Positions 7,432 through 16,289 of a DNA stretch of 64,000 nt are shown piece by piece. Where the stretch lies: assembly GCF_004353505.1 (NCBI RefSeq), contig NZ_SMNQ01000009.1, positions 62,001 to 126,000 on the forward strand. The letters are read 5' to 3'. This DNA is from Streptomyces sp. WAC05374 (GTDB taxonomy: Bacteria > Actinomycetota > Actinomycetes > Streptomycetales > Streptomycetaceae). Made by a program: the position numbers and the translations under genes. The notes beneath the pieces are model-generated. The model was not told where the DNA came from. It worked only from the letters and a program-made list of their open reading frames with translations, and searched no databases. Every line of letters begins with the position of its first letter. Positions within the stretch are counted from its first letter, which is position 1.

Positions 7432-8627
7432 GGCGTCAGGACGCCCTGTGCCGGGCCGGGGCCCGGTCCGGCGGCCGGTCCTGACGCGGGAGCGAGCCGC
7501 CCGCGGCCCCGCTCCGGGTCCGCACCGGGGCCCGGGGACGGCGCCCGGAGCGCACCGGCCGCCGAGCCGCGTGCGATCAGGGGCACCAGGGGCGTGGCGG
7601 AGCGGTGCGCGGGGTCGCGGACCTCGCCCACCAGCATCTCCAGCACGTCCTCCAGTGCCACCAGGCCCAGCACCCGGCCGGACGCGTCGGCGACCTGCGC
7701 CAGGTGCGTGGCCGCCCGGCGCATCACGGTCAGGGCGTCGTCGAGCGGCAGCTCCGAGCGGAGCGTGGCCATCGGGCGCCACATGTGCTGGGGGACGGCC
7801 CGGTCGGCGTCCTCCAGGTCCAGCACGTCCTTGACGTGCACGAACCCCATGAAGGCGCCGCTGCCCTCGGCGCACACCGGGAACCGGGAGTATCCCGTGC
7901 GGACGGTGAGCTCCTCGACCTCGGCCGGGGTGACCGACGGGGTGACCGTCACCAGGGACGTACGCGGGATGAGGACGTCGGACACCGGGCGGCTGCCCAG
8001 CTCCAGCGCGTCCTCCAGCCGCTCCTGCTCGGCCGGGGCGAGGAGCCCGGCCTGGCCGGCGTCCTCGACGAGCCGGCCGAGCTGGGTGCTGGTGAACACC
8101 GCCTCCACCTCGTCCTTCGGCTCGACCCGGAACGCCCGCAGCACCAGGCGCGAGCACGCGCCGAGGGCCGCCGTCACCGGGCGGCACAGCCGGGCGAAGC
8201 CGACCAGGCCGGGGCTGAGCCACAGCGCGGTCTTCTCCGGGGCGGCCATGGCGAGGTTCTTCGGGAGCATCTCGCCGATCACGAGGTGCAGGAAGACCAC
8301 CACGGCGAGCGCGATGACGTAACCGAGCGGGTGGATCAGGCCCTCGGGCAGGTGCACGGCGTGGAAGACCGGTTCCAGCAGGTGTGCCACGGTCGGTTCG
8401 GCGACCGCGCCGAGGGTCAGGGAGCAGACGGTGATGCCGAACTGCGCGGCCGCCATCATCTGCGGCAGGTTCTCCAGGCCGTACAGGACCTGGCGGGCCC
8501 GCTTGGAGCCCGGGCCGAGCGGCTCGATCTGGCTGCGGCGCACGGACACCAGGGCGAACTCGGCGCCGACGAAGAAGCCGTTCGCGAGCACGAGCAGGCC
8601 CGCGAAGAGCAGTTGGAGGACGCTCAT
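7425..8627 (-). CDS. CNNM transmembrane domain / CBS-pair protein, second of two
   Basis: 400 residues from ATG 8627, which overlaps the stop of the upstream paralogue in an ATGA, so the two are translationally coupled. Residues 1-190 form the CNNM (DUF21) membrane domain (LFAGLLVLANGFFVGAEFAL, then several hydrophobic segments). Two CBS motifs follow (DVLIPRTSLVTVT, then MRRAATHLAQVADASGRVLG). It lacks a long CorC/HlyC C-terminal domain and ends in a Pro/Gly-rich tail. The family includes CorB/MpfA-type magnesium or cobalt exporters. With its partner it probably forms a heterodimer in the cytoplasmic membrane. Confidence 0.88.
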   Translation of the reverse strand: MSVLQLLFAGLLVLANGFFVGAEFALVSVRRSQIEPLGPGSKRARQVLYGLENLPQMMAAAQFGITVCSLTLGAVAEPTVAHLLEPVFHAVHLPEGLIHPLGYVIALAVVVFLHLVIGEMLPKNLAMAAPEKTALWLSPGLVGFARLCRPVTAALGACSRLVLRAFRVEPKDEVEAVFTSTQLGRLVEDAGQAGLLAPAEQERLEDALELGSRPVSDVLIPRTSLVTVTPSVTPAEVEELTVRTGYSRFPVCAEGSGAFMGFVHVKDVLDLEDADRAVPQHMWRPMATLRSELPLDDALTVMRRAATHLAQVADASGRVLGLVALEDVLEMLVGEVRDPAHRSATPLVPLIARGSAAGALRAPSPGPGADPERGRGRLAPASGPAAGPGPGPAQGVLTPQ

Positions 8628-9958
8628 CGGACGGCCTCCGCCAGGACGTCGGCCGTGCGGACCAGCCGGACGCGTTCGGCGCGGTACCGGTCCACCTGGC
8701 GCACCGAGAGGCGCCAGCCGGGCAGTTCGGCGCGGTCGCCGGGGGCGGGGATGCGGCCGAGCAGGTCGGCGACGAGCCCGGCGACGGTCTCGTACGGCCC
8801 GTCGGGGACGTCCAGGCCTATCCGCTTCAGGGTGTGGACCCGGCAGCTTCCGTCGGCCTCCCACGCGGGGTGGCCGTCCTCGGCGCCGACGGCGGCCAGT
8901 TCGGGCAGGTCGTCGCCCTCGGCGTCGTGCTCGTCACGGACCTCGCCGACGAGTTCCTCGACGATGTCCTCCAGGGTGACGACCCCGGCCGTGCCGCCGT
9001 ACTCGTCGACGACGACGGCGATCGGCTGCTCGCTGCGCAGTTGTTCCAGGAGTGCCTGGGCGGGCAGCGTCTCGGGGACGAGCAGCGGGGGGACGGCGAC
9101 GCGGCCCACCGGGGTGCGCAGCCGCTCGTGCGCGGGCACGGCGAGCGCGTCCTTCAGGTGCACCATGCCGACGACCTCGTCGATGCGCTCCCGGTAGACC
9201 GGGAAGCGGGAAAGCCCGGTGGCCCGGGTGAGGTTGACGACGTCCGCCGCCGTGGCGTCGGTCCGCAGCGCGTTGACCTTCACGCGCGGGGTCATCACGT
9301 GCTGGGCGGTGAGCCCGCCGAGCGTGAGGGTCCGTACGAAGAGGTCGGCCGTGTCCTGTTCGAGGGCGCCGGCGCGCGCGGAGTGGCGGGCGAGCGAGAC
9401 CAGCTCGCCGGGCGTGCGGGCGGAGGCGAGCTCCTCGGTCGGTTCGACGCCCAGCAGCCGCACGAGCCGGTTGGCGACGGCGTTGAGCAGGGCGATGACC
9501 GGCCGGAAGGCGGTCGAGAACAGGTGCTGCGGGCCGGCGACGAACCGCGCGACCTGGAGGGGCCGGGAGACGGCCCAGTTCTTGGGGACGAGCTCGCCGA
9601 TCACCATCTGGACGGCGGACGCGCCCAGCATGCCGATCACCACCGCGACGCCGGGGACGGCCCCTTCGGGCAGTCCGGTCGCGGTGAGCGGCCCGTCGAG
9701 GAGCTGTGCGAGCGCCGGTTCGGCGAGCATGCCGACGACGAGCGAGGTGATGGTGATGCCGAGCTGGGTGCCGGAGAGCTGGAAGGACAGCTCGCGCAGC
9801 GCCCGGACGACGGTACGGGCCCGCCGGTCGCCCTCGGCGGCGGCGCGCTCGGCGTCCGCCCGCTCCACGGTGACGAGGCCGAACTCGGCCGCCACGAAGA
9901 AGCCGTTGGCGAGGATCAGGAGGAATGCCGCGGCGAGCAGCAGGAGGGGGATGGTCAT
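8624..9958 (-). CDS. CNNM/CBS/CorC_HlyC membrane protein, first of two
   Basis: 444 residues. The order is an N-terminal CNNM membrane domain (LILANGFFVAAEFGLVTVER, SGTQLGITITSLVVGMLAEP), a CBS pair with the typical VMTPRVKVNALR and VDEYGGTAGVVTLEDIVEEL motifs (about residues 215-335), and a C-terminal CorC_HlyC-type domain. Such proteins are linked to Mg2+/Co2+ efflux and were long annotated as hemolysins. The start at 9958 has a GAGGAGG site. It is the upstream gene of a two-gene operon with the shorter paralogue. Confidence 0.92.
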   Translation of the reverse strand: MTIPLLLLAAAFLLILANGFFVAAEFGLVTVERADAERAAAEGDRRARTVVRALRELSFQLSGTQLGITITSLVVGMLAEPALAQLLDGPLTATGLPEGAVPGVAVVIGMLGASAVQMVIGELVPKNWAVSRPLQVARFVAGPQHLFSTAFRPVIALLNAVANRLVRLLGVEPTEELASARTPGELVSLARHSARAGALEQDTADLFVRTLTLGGLTAQHVMTPRVKVNALRTDATAADVVNLTRATGLSRFPVYRERIDEVVGMVHLKDALAVPAHERLRTPVGRVAVPPLLVPETLPAQALLEQLRSEQPIAVVVDEYGGTAGVVTLEDIVEELVGEVRDEHDAEGDDLPELAAVGAEDGHPAWEADGSCRVHTLKRIGLDVPDGPYETVAGLVADLLGRIPAPGDRAELPGWRLSVRQVDRYRAERVRLVRTADVLAEAVR

Positions 9959-10086
9959 GCCGCCGCCTCCTCGGAGGGGGCGGCGCAGGTACTACCGGAC
10001 GATCCGTCCATTGCTGGAGGGAATCACTCCTCGGGTCGCAGGTGCCCCGCCGGCCCGGTGGTGCGTGGGTGCGGCCGTGTGCGCGA

Positions 10087-10153
10087 GGCGGTGGCGCGCT
10101 CGGCGCCACCGCCATAAGAGTAATCACGCGGACCCCCACTGGGGCAGGGGGTC
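10087..10153 (-). terminator. Two hairpins ending the rib-his operon
   Basis: Stem GACCCCC/GGGGGTC (10131-10137 with 10147-10153), then a stronger 11-bp stem GGCGGTGGCGC/GCGCCACCGCC (10087-10097 with 10103-10113). They lie after the PH-domain gene and before the CNNM operon and should separate the two transcription units. Confidence 0.6.
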
Positions 10154-10190
10154 GCCGCCCATATGAGCGACACGGGCGCGTACGCCCTGG

Positions 10191-10643
10191 TCAGGCGCCG
10201 TCCACTCCGGTTCCGCGGGTCTCGGCGAGGGCCCGCAGGGCGCGCGCGTCGCGGATGGCGCGCTGCTTGCCGATGCCGGGCTGGATGCCCAGCGCGGGCA
10301 TGCTGGTGCCGTCGCTGAGGTCGAGGAAGACCCAGGGGTCGCCCTCGCGCAGGTTCACCTGGAGGATCTCCGCCCAGGCCAGGCGACGGGTCCTGGTGAG
10401 GTTGACGACGGTGACGCCCTCGTCGTCCGCGACGACCTTGGGGCGGCTGAGGAGGGCCAGGACGGCGAAGAAGAGCGCCGCGACGAAGACGAAGCTCGCG
10501 CGCTCACCGGGGCCGAGCTTCTCGAGCATCAGGGCGACGGCCGTGATGACGGCGAACATCACCGCGCCCACGGACAGCAGGACCACCCGGGTGCGGGTGG
10601 GCCGGAAGGTGACCGGGAGCGCGGGGAGCGGGGAGTCGGACAT
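10191..10643 (-). CDS. PH-domain membrane protein
   Basis: 150 residues from ATG 10643. GTG 10658 is an in-frame alternative that starts one base after the hisG stop; the GAGGTG at the hisG stop could serve as the ribosome binding site for the ATG. After a short N-terminus (LPVTFRPTRTRV) come two adjacent hydrophobic segments (VLLSVGAVMFAVITAVALML and SFVFVAALFFAVLALL), then a small beta-rich domain with RRLAWAEILQVNLREGD, the pattern of bacterial PH (bPH) domains. Its role is unknown. It is the last gene of the rib-his operon, probably translationally linked to hisG. Confidence 0.8.
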   Translation of the reverse strand: MSDSPLPALPVTFRPTRTRVVLLSVGAVMFAVITAVALMLEKLGPGERASFVFVAALFFAVLALLSRPKVVADDEGVTVVNLTRTRRLAWAEILQVNLREGDPWVFLDLSDGTSMPALGIQPGIGKQRAIRDARALRALAETRGTGVDGA

Positions 10644-10659
10644 GGGGCTGGGGGTCACC

Positions 10660-11508
10660 TCAGAGGCGGCAGGCGTGGATCTCGGTGGTCAGGATCGCCC
10701 GTGCGCCGAGGGCGTACAGGTCGTCCATGATGCGCTGCGCCTCACGGGCGGGGACCATGGCGCGGACGGCGACCCAGCCCTCGTGGTGCAGCGGCGAGAC
10801 GGTGGGCGATTCCAGGCCCGGGGTGAGGGCGACGGCCTGCTCCAGGTGCTCGACCCGGCAGTCGTAGTCCATCATCACGTAACTGCGGGCCACCAGGACG
10901 CCCTGGAGGCGGCGCAGGAACTGCTGCACCTTGGGGTCGTCGGCGGGGGCGCCGGTGCGCCGGACGACGACGGCCTCGGACTTGAGGATCGGCTCGCCGA
11001 TGACCTCCAGGCCCGCGTTGCGCAGCGAGGTGCCGGTCTCCACGACGTCGGCGATGACCTGGGCGACGCCGAGCTCGATGGCGGTCTCGACCGCGCCGTC
11101 GAGGTGGACGACGGAGGCGTCGATGCCCTGGTCGGCGAGGTGCTTGGCGACGATGCCCTCGTAGGAGGTGGCGATCGTCATGCCGCCGAAGTCGGCGGGG
11201 CCGGCCGCGGTGCCGGGCTTGGTGGCGTAGCGGAAGGTGGAACGGGCGAAGCCGAGCTGGAGGATCTCCTCGGCGCTGGCGCCGGAGTCCAGCAGCAGGT
11301 CGCGGCCGGTGATGCCGATGTCGAGCTTGCCGGAGCTGACGTAGATGGCGATGTCACGGGGGCGGAGGTAGAAGAACTCGACCTCGTTCTCCGGGTCGAC
11401 CATCACCAGCTCTTTGGACTCCTTGCGCTGCTGGTAGCCGGCCTCATGGAGCATCGCCGACGCAGGTCCGGACAGTGAACCCTTGTTGGGGACGGCGATG
11501 CGCAGCAT
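10660..11508 (-). CDS. hisG: ATP phosphoribosyltransferase, long form
   Basis: 282 residues, the long regulated form. It catalyses the first step of histidine synthesis, ATP plus PRPP to phosphoribosyl-ATP. MLRIAVPNKGSLSGPASAML opens the catalytic domain, with the DIGITGRDLLLDS block near residue 65 and the PRPP-loop region near 150-165. Residues beyond about 205 form the ACT-like regulatory domain (HHEGWVAVRAMVPAREAQRI) used for histidine feedback. The start has an AGGAAG site. Gene order hisE-hisG within a riboflavin operon is normal for streptomycetes. Confidence 0.97.
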   Translation of the reverse strand: MLRIAVPNKGSLSGPASAMLHEAGYQQRKESKELVMVDPENEVEFFYLRPRDIAIYVSSGKLDIGITGRDLLLDSGASAEEILQLGFARSTFRYATKPGTAAGPADFGGMTIATSYEGIVAKHLADQGIDASVVHLDGAVETAIELGVAQVIADVVETGTSLRNAGLEVIGEPILKSEAVVVRRTGAPADDPKVQQFLRRLQGVLVARSYVMMDYDCRVEHLEQAVALTPGLESPTVSPLHHEGWVAVRAMVPAREAQRIMDDLYALGARAILTTEIHACRL

Positions 11509-11559
11509 GGGGTGGGCTTCCTAACTGTGAAAAGGAGGTTCTGCGGGTGCGGGGCGGGC

Positions 11560-11841
11560 TCAGAGGTGGGCGTACACGTCGTCGAGCGAGATCCCGCGGG
11601 CGACCATCATCACCTGGACGTGGTACAGCAACTGCGAGATCTCCTCGGCGGCGGCTTCCTTGCCCTCGTACTCGGCGGCCATCCAGACCTCGGCGGCCTC
11701 CTCGACGACCTTCTTGCCGATGGCGTGGACGCCCTTGTCCACCAGCTCGGCGGTGCGGGAGGTGGCGGGGTCGCCGGTCTTGGCCTTGAGCTCCAGCTCG
11801 GCGAAGAGCTCTTCGAAGCTTTTACGGGTTCTGTTCGCCAT
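11560..11841 (-). CDS. hisE: Phosphoribosyl-ATP pyrophosphatase
   Basis: 93 residues, the usual length. It hydrolyses phosphoribosyl-ATP to phosphoribosyl-AMP, step two of histidine synthesis. The MazG-fold metal-binding helices are clear: KKVVEEAAEVWMAAEYEGKE and AEEISQLLYHVQVMMVARG. The ATG at 11841 is preceded only by a weak AGGA. It lies 35 bases after ribH and 51 bases before hisG and is probably transcribed with both. Confidence 0.96.
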   Translation of the reverse strand: MANRTRKSFEELFAELELKAKTGDPATSRTAELVDKGVHAIGKKVVEEAAEVWMAAEYEGKEAAAEEISQLLYHVQVMMVARGISLDDVYAHL

Positions 11842-11876
11842 GATGGTCCTAAGAGTACGGGGTGGTGCGTGCCCAC

Positions 11877-12362
11877 TCAGCGCCAGGGTTCGCTGACCGT
11901 GCGCAGTGTGGTCGCGGTGGCGACGGCGGCGGTGACCGCTTCGTGGCCCTTGTCCTCGTTCGAGCCCTCCAGGCCGGCGCGGTCCAGGGCCTGCTCCTCG
12001 GTGTCGCAGGTGAGGACGCCGAAGCCGACGGGGACGCCGGTGTCGACGGAGACCTGGACGAGGCCCTGGGTGACGCCCTGGCACACGTACTCGAAGTGGG
12101 GCGTACCGCCCCGGATGACGACGCCGAGCGCGACGATCGCGTCGTAGCCGCGGCCGGCGAGGACCTTGGCGACGACCGGGAGCTCGAAGCTGCCGGGGAC
12201 CCGCAGCAGGGTCGGCTCGTCGATGCCCAGCTCGTGCAGGGCGCGCAGGGCGCCGTCGACGAGGCCGTCCATGATCTTCTCGTGCCACTGCGCCGCGATC
12301 ACGGCGACCCGGAGGTCGCCGCACTTCTTCACGCTCAGTTCGGGTGCGCCCTTGCCGCTCAC
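11877..12362 (-). CDS. ribH: 6,7-dimethyl-8-ribityllumazine synthase
   Basis: 161 residues from a GTG at 12362 with an AAGGAG site. It condenses 5-amino-6-ribitylaminouracil with 3,4-dihydroxy-2-butanone-4-phosphate to give the lumazine precursor of riboflavin. Blocks seen: VIAAQWHEKI, VPGSFELPVVAKV, ALGVVIRGGTPHFEYVCQ and VLTCDTEEQALDRAG. The protein family forms pentamers or 60-mers. It is fifth in the rib operon. Confidence 0.97.
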   Translation of the reverse strand: MSGKGAPELSVKKCGDLRVAVIAAQWHEKIMDGLVDGALRALHELGIDEPTLLRVPGSFELPVVAKVLAGRGYDAIVALGVVIRGGTPHFEYVCQGVTQGLVQVSVDTGVPVGFGVLTCDTEEQALDRAGLEGSNEDKGHEAVTAAVATATTLRTVSEPWR

Positions 12363-12395
12363 GTGGGTGTCTCCTTGCTGGTGGGTCTGGCTGTC

Positions 12396-13676
12396 TTACT
12401 GGTTGTTGCAGGGCGACGCGCCGGCGGCGGCGTCGAGCCAGGGCAGGTCGTGGCCCATCCGGTCCCGCTTGGTGCGCAGGTAGCGGAGGTTGTGCTCGCC
12501 CGCCTGGACGGGCATGGGCTCACGGCCGTTGACGGTCAGCCCGTACCGTACGAGGGCGTCGACCTTGTCGGGGTTGTTGGTCATCAGGCGGACGCTGCGG
12601 ACGCCGAGGTCGGCGAGCATCTGGGCGCCGGCGGCGTAGTCGCGGGCGTCGGCGGGCAGGCCGAGCTCCAGGTTGGCGTCGAGGGTGTCGTGGCCGCGCT
12701 CCTGGAGTTCGTAGGCGCGCAGCTTGGACAGCAGGCCGATGCCGCGTCCCTCGTGGCCGCGCAGGTAGACGACGACGCCCCGGCCGGCCTCGGTGACGCG
12801 CTCCATGGAGGCCTGGAGCTGGGGGCCGCAGTCGCAGCGCAGCGAGTGGAAGATGTCGCCGGTCAGGCACTCGGAGTGGACGCGGACGAGGACGTCCTCG
12901 CCGTCGCCGAGGTCGCCGTGGACGAGGGCGATGTGCTCCACGCCGTCGACGGTGGAGCGGTAGCCGTAGGCGGTGTACTCGCCGTGCGCGGTCGGCAGCC
13001 GCACCTCGGCCTCGCGGCGGACGGTCGGCTCGTTGCCGCGGCGGTAGGCGATCAGGTCCTCGATGGAGATGATCGTCAGGCCGTGCTTGCGGGCGAACGG
13101 GACCAGCTCGGGCAGGCGGAGCATGACGCCGTCCTCGCCGGCGATCTCGACGATGGCGCCGGCCGGGCGCAGACCGGCGAGCCGGGCCAGGTCGACGGCC
13201 GCCTCGGTGTGGCCGTTGCGCACCAGGACGCCGCCGGGCTGGGCGCGCAGCGGGAAGACGTGCCCGGGGCGCACGAAGTCGCCCGGCCCCGCCGTGCCGC
13301 CGGCGAGCAACTGGAGGGTGGTGGCGCGGTCGGCGGCGGAGATGCCGGTGGTGACGCCGTGGACGGGGGCCGCGTCGACGGAGACGGTGAAGGCCGTCTT
13401 CATCGACTCGGTGTTGTCGCCGACCATCTGCGGGAGCTGGAGGCGGTCGAGTTCGTCGCCCTCCATGGGGGCGCAGATCAGGCCGCGGCACTCGCTCATC
13501 ATGAAGGCGACGATCTCGGGGGTGGCCTTCTCGGCGGCGATGACGAGGTCGCCCTCGTTCTCGCGGTCCTCGTCGTCGACGACCACGACGGGGCGGCCGG
13601 CGGCGATGTCGCGGATGGCCTGCTCGACCGGGTCGAGGGCGAGGTCCGTGGCGTCCCAGACGCTCAGGGAGGTCAT
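12396..13676 (-). CDS. ribBA: Bifunctional DHBP synthase / GTP cyclohydrolase II
   Basis: 426 residues from ATG 13676 with an AAAGGAA site. Residues 1 to about 210 are the dihydroxybutanone phosphate synthase domain (VVVDDEDRENEGDLVIAAE; SECRGLICAPM). The C-terminal half is GTP cyclohydrolase II, with the zinc cysteines in HSECLTGDIFHSLRCDCGPQ and the arginine block EGRGIGLLSKL. It supplies both entry substrates of riboflavin synthesis. The spacing after ribM is 91 bases. Confidence 0.97.
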   Translation of the reverse strand: MTSLSVWDATDLALDPVEQAIRDIAAGRPVVVVDDEDRENEGDLVIAAEKATPEIVAFMMSECRGLICAPMEGDELDRLQLPQMVGDNTESMKTAFTVSVDAAPVHGVTTGISAADRATTLQLLAGGTAGPGDFVRPGHVFPLRAQPGGVLVRNGHTEAAVDLARLAGLRPAGAIVEIAGEDGVMLRLPELVPFARKHGLTIISIEDLIAYRRGNEPTVRREAEVRLPTAHGEYTAYGYRSTVDGVEHIALVHGDLGDGEDVLVRVHSECLTGDIFHSLRCDCGPQLQASMERVTEAGRGVVVYLRGHEGRGIGLLSKLRAYELQERGHDTLDANLELGLPADARDYAAGAQMLADLGVRSVRLMTNNPDKVDALVRYGLTVNGREPMPVQAGEHNLRYLRTKRDRMGHDLPWLDAAAGASPCNNQ

Positions 13677-13767
13677 GCCGCGTTCCTTTCGTTCGCTTCT
13701 CCGCCTGCGCGGCGAAGATGTGCGGGCATCTCGATCGTCTGCGGCCCGGTGGCCGCGCACGCGTCGC

Positions 13768-14403
13768 TCACAGGAGTGCTCCTTCCAGAGCGGGAGTGCG
13801 CGTACGGAGCCACCAGTCGCGCATGCCCCACAGAACGAGGGCGAAATAGATCACGTACACGAGGCCGGAGAAGGCCAGGCCGCTGGAGAAGGCCAGCGGC
13901 ACGCCGACGAGGTCGACGAGGAGCCAGGCGAACCAGAACTCGACCAGGCCCCGGGCCTGGGCGACCATCGCGACGAGCGTGCCGACGAAGATGTACGCGT
14001 CGGCCCACGGGCTCCAGGAGAGCGCCGGGTAGAGGGTGAACAACCCGCCGACGGCGAGGGTGCCGAGGGCGGCTCCGCCGAGGAGCAGTCCGCGCTCCTT
14101 CCAGGAGGCGAACCGGACGGCGATGGAGCCGTCCTGGGCCTGCTGCCTGCCCCGGGACCACTGGCGCCAGCCCCAGGCGGCGACGCCGATGACCAGGAGC
14201 TGCTTGCCGACGCCGCCGCTGAGGTGGGCGGAGGCGTAGGCGGCGATCAGGATGACGCCGGAGAGGAGCTGGGCGGGCCAGGTGAGGATGGAGCGCCGCC
14301 AGCCGAGGGCGAGGGCGATCAGACCGATCGTGTTGCCGATCATGTCGGACCACAGGATGTGCTGGCCGAAGGCGGTGAAGGCCTCGGAGTTGAGCCAGTT
14401 CAC
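13768..14403 (-). CDS. ribM: PnuC-family riboflavin transporter
   Basis: 211 residues starting at a GTG that overlaps the ribE stop (GTGA). Several membrane segments are visible (MIGNTIGLIALALGW, AQLLSGVILIAAYASA, LLLGGAALGTLAVGGLFTLY, FWFAWLLVDLVGVPLAFSSG). The WxxWxxG-like and FWFAWLLVDL blocks are typical of PnuC proteins. PnuC homologues inside FMN-controlled rib operons of actinobacteria (RibM) transport riboflavin. Here the gene sits between ribE and ribBA, which supports riboflavin rather than nicotinamide riboside as substrate. Confidence 0.9.
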   Translation of the reverse strand: MNWLNSEAFTAFGQHILWSDMIGNTIGLIALALGWRRSILTWPAQLLSGVILIAAYASAHLSGGVGKQLLVIGVAAWGWRQWSRGRQQAQDGSIAVRFASWKERGLLLGGAALGTLAVGGLFTLYPALSWSPWADAYIFVGTLVAMVAQARGLVEFWFAWLLVDLVGVPLAFSSGLAFSGLVYVIYFALVLWGMRDWWLRTRTPALEGALL

Positions 14404-15008
14404 TGGGCCGTCTCCCCGGTCCGGGCGCCGAGCATCCGCTCGACGTACTTGGCGATGACGTCGACCTCGAGGTTGACCGGGTCGCCGGGCTCCTTGATGC
14501 CGAGCGTGGTCAGGGCGAGCGTCGTCGGGATGAGGCTGATGGTGAAGTGGTCCTGGCCGGCGTCGACGACGGTGAGGCTGACGCCGTCCACCGTGATGGA
14601 GCCCTTCTCGACGACGTACCGGCGCAAGGGGGCCGGGAGGGAGATCTTGACGATCTCCCAGTTCTCGGAGGGCGTGCGGGCCAGGATGGTGCCGGTGCCG
14701 TCGACGTGGCCCTGGACGATGTGGCCGCCGAGCCGGTCGCCGACCGCCATGGGCCGCTCCAGGTTGACCCGGGAGCCGGGACCCAGCGCGCCGAGGCTGG
14801 AGCGGCTGAGCGTCTCGGCCATCACGTCGGCGGTGAACTCGCCGGCGGCGGTCTCCACGACGGTGAGGCAGACGCCGTTGACGGCGATCGAGTCGCCGTG
14901 CTTGGCGTCCTCGGTGACGAGGGGGCCGCGCAGGCGGAAGCGGGAGGAGTCGCCGAGGTTCTCGACCGCGGTGACCTCACCCAGCTCTTCGACGATTCCG
15001 GTGAACAC
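14400..15008 (-). CDS. ribE: Riboflavin synthase alpha chain
   Basis: 202 residues from GTG 15008, two bases after the ribD stop. The two homologous lumazine-binding halves are visible: MFTGIVEELGEV with HGDSIAVNGVCLTV, then GHIVQGHVDGTG with KGSITVDGVSLTVVD. The enzyme dismutates two lumazines to riboflavin. The ribosome binding site GGAGCG lies within the end of ribD. Its stop overlaps the ribM start. Confidence 0.97.
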   Translation of the reverse strand: MFTGIVEELGEVTAVENLGDSSRFRLRGPLVTEDAKHGDSIAVNGVCLTVVETAAGEFTADVMAETLSRSSLGALGPGSRVNLERPMAVGDRLGGHIVQGHVDGTGTILARTPSENWEIVKISLPAPLRRYVVEKGSITVDGVSLTVVDAGQDHFTISLIPTTLALTTLGIKEPGDPVNLEVDVIAKYVERMLGARTGETAQ

Positions 15009-15010
15009 GC

Positions 15011-16126
15011 TCAGCGCTCCTTGGGGGTGGCGGGGACGGCGGTGATACGAAGGTCGGGGCCGGTGCGCGCGGTCTCGGTGATCTCGAGCCGCAGCGCGTC
15101 GGTGAGGGTGGTGATCCCGGCGCCGGCCAGGGCGGCGGGGCCCGCGCCGAGCAGCACGGGGGCGAGGTAGCCGACGACCTTGTCGACGGCGCCCGCGGCG
15201 ACGAAGGACCCGGCGAGGGCCGGGCCGCCCTCGAGGAGCACGGAGCGGACGCCGCGCTCGTGCAGGGCGGCCAGCAGGGCCGGTACGGACAGTCCGCCGC
15301 CCGCCCTGGGCAGCCGTACGACGTCGGTGCCGGGCAGGTCCGGCGCGGCGTCCTCGGCGACCGCGATCAGGGTCGGCGCGGCGTCGTCCAGGACCCGGGC
15401 GCCGGGCCGGACGGCGGTGGCCCCGGTGTCGACGACGACCCGCAGCGGCTGGACGGCGCCCTCGATGCCGCGCACCGCGAGGTGCGGGTCGTCGGCGCGC
15501 GCGGTGCCGGAGCCGACGACCACCGCGTCGGCCTCGGCGCGCAGCCGGTGCACATCGGCGCGGGACTCGGGCGAGCTGATCCAGCGGCTGGTGCCGTCCT
15601 GGGCGGCGACGCGGCCGTCGAGAGTGGCGGCGTACTTCCACAGGACGTAGGGGCGGCCGAGGCGTACGGAGGTGAGCCAGGCGGCGTTGCCGGCCTCGGC
15701 CTCCGCCTCCAGGACGCCCGCGGTGACCTCGACGCCGGCCGCGCGGAGGGTGGCGGCGCCGCCGGTGGCCTGCGGGTCGGGGTCGCCGACCGCGTAGACG
15801 ACGCGGGCGATCCCGGCCTCGATGAGGGCCTGGGCGCAGGGGCCGGTGCGGCCGGTGTGGTTGCAGGGTTCGAGCGTGACGTAGGCGGTGCCGCCGCGGG
15901 CGAGGACGCCTGCCTGGCGCAGGGCGTGGACCTCGGCGTGGGGGCCGCCGGCGCGCTCGTGCCAGCCGGCGCCGACCTCGTGGCCGGAGGCGTCGAGGAC
16001 GACGCAGCCCACGACGGGGTTGGGGCTGGTGGAGCCGAGTCCACGGGAGGCGAGCGCGACGGCTCGGCGCATGGCGGCGATGTCGGCCGCGTCTGCCGTG
16101 CCGGTCCGGTCCGCTGCGGTGGCCAC
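15011..16126 (-). CDS. ribD: Bifunctional pyrimidine deaminase/reductase
   Basis: 371 residues from GTG 16126 with an AGGAGG site. The N-terminal cytidine-deaminase-type zinc domain shows HAEVHALRQAG and TLEPCNHTGRTGPC. The C-terminal reductase domain begins near residue 155 (LKYAATLDGRVAA-type block; VVVGSGTARADDPHL; SVLLEGGPALAGSF). It is the first gene after the FMN riboswitch and catalyses steps two and three of riboflavin synthesis. Confidence 0.96.
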   Translation of the reverse strand: MATAADRTGTADAADIAAMRRAVALASRGLGSTSPNPVVGCVVLDASGHEVGAGWHERAGGPHAEVHALRQAGVLARGGTAYVTLEPCNHTGRTGPCAQALIEAGIARVVYAVGDPDPQATGGAATLRAAGVEVTAGVLEAEAEAGNAAWLTSVRLGRPYVLWKYAATLDGRVAAQDGTSRWISSPESRADVHRLRAEADAVVVGSGTARADDPHLAVRGIEGAVQPLRVVVDTGATAVRPGARVLDDAAPTLIAVAEDAAPDLPGTDVVRLPRAGGGLSVPALLAALHERGVRSVLLEGGPALAGSFVAAGAVDKVVGYLAPVLLGAGPAALAGAGITTLTDALRLEITETARTGPDLRITAVPATPKER

Positions 16127-16228
16127 CGGGTCCTCCTGCCTCTACGGGCGCGGACTCCGGGGCCTGTCGATGACGACAGGGAAGCGGGACGACACCACCG
16201 CACAGGGGGACGCGCGGCCGGAAGGACC

Positions 16229-16249
16229 GGTCGCCGGACACCGGCGACC
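16229..16249 (-). terminator. Hairpin between FMN aptamer and ribD
   Basis: GGTCGCCGG-TGT-CCGGCGACC is a perfect 9-bp stem with a 3-base loop, placed about 40 bases after the aptamer and 100 bases before ribD. It could be the terminator arm of the expression platform. Confidence 0.5.
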
Positions 16250-16289
16250 AGCACACGAAACGGCCGGTCGCCCCAGGGAGGGGTCACCC

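Noticed and set aside
10926..15045. Long + strand frames opposite hisG, ribH, ribBA and ribE
   Set aside because: Same explanation: antisense of real genes with strong third-position GC.
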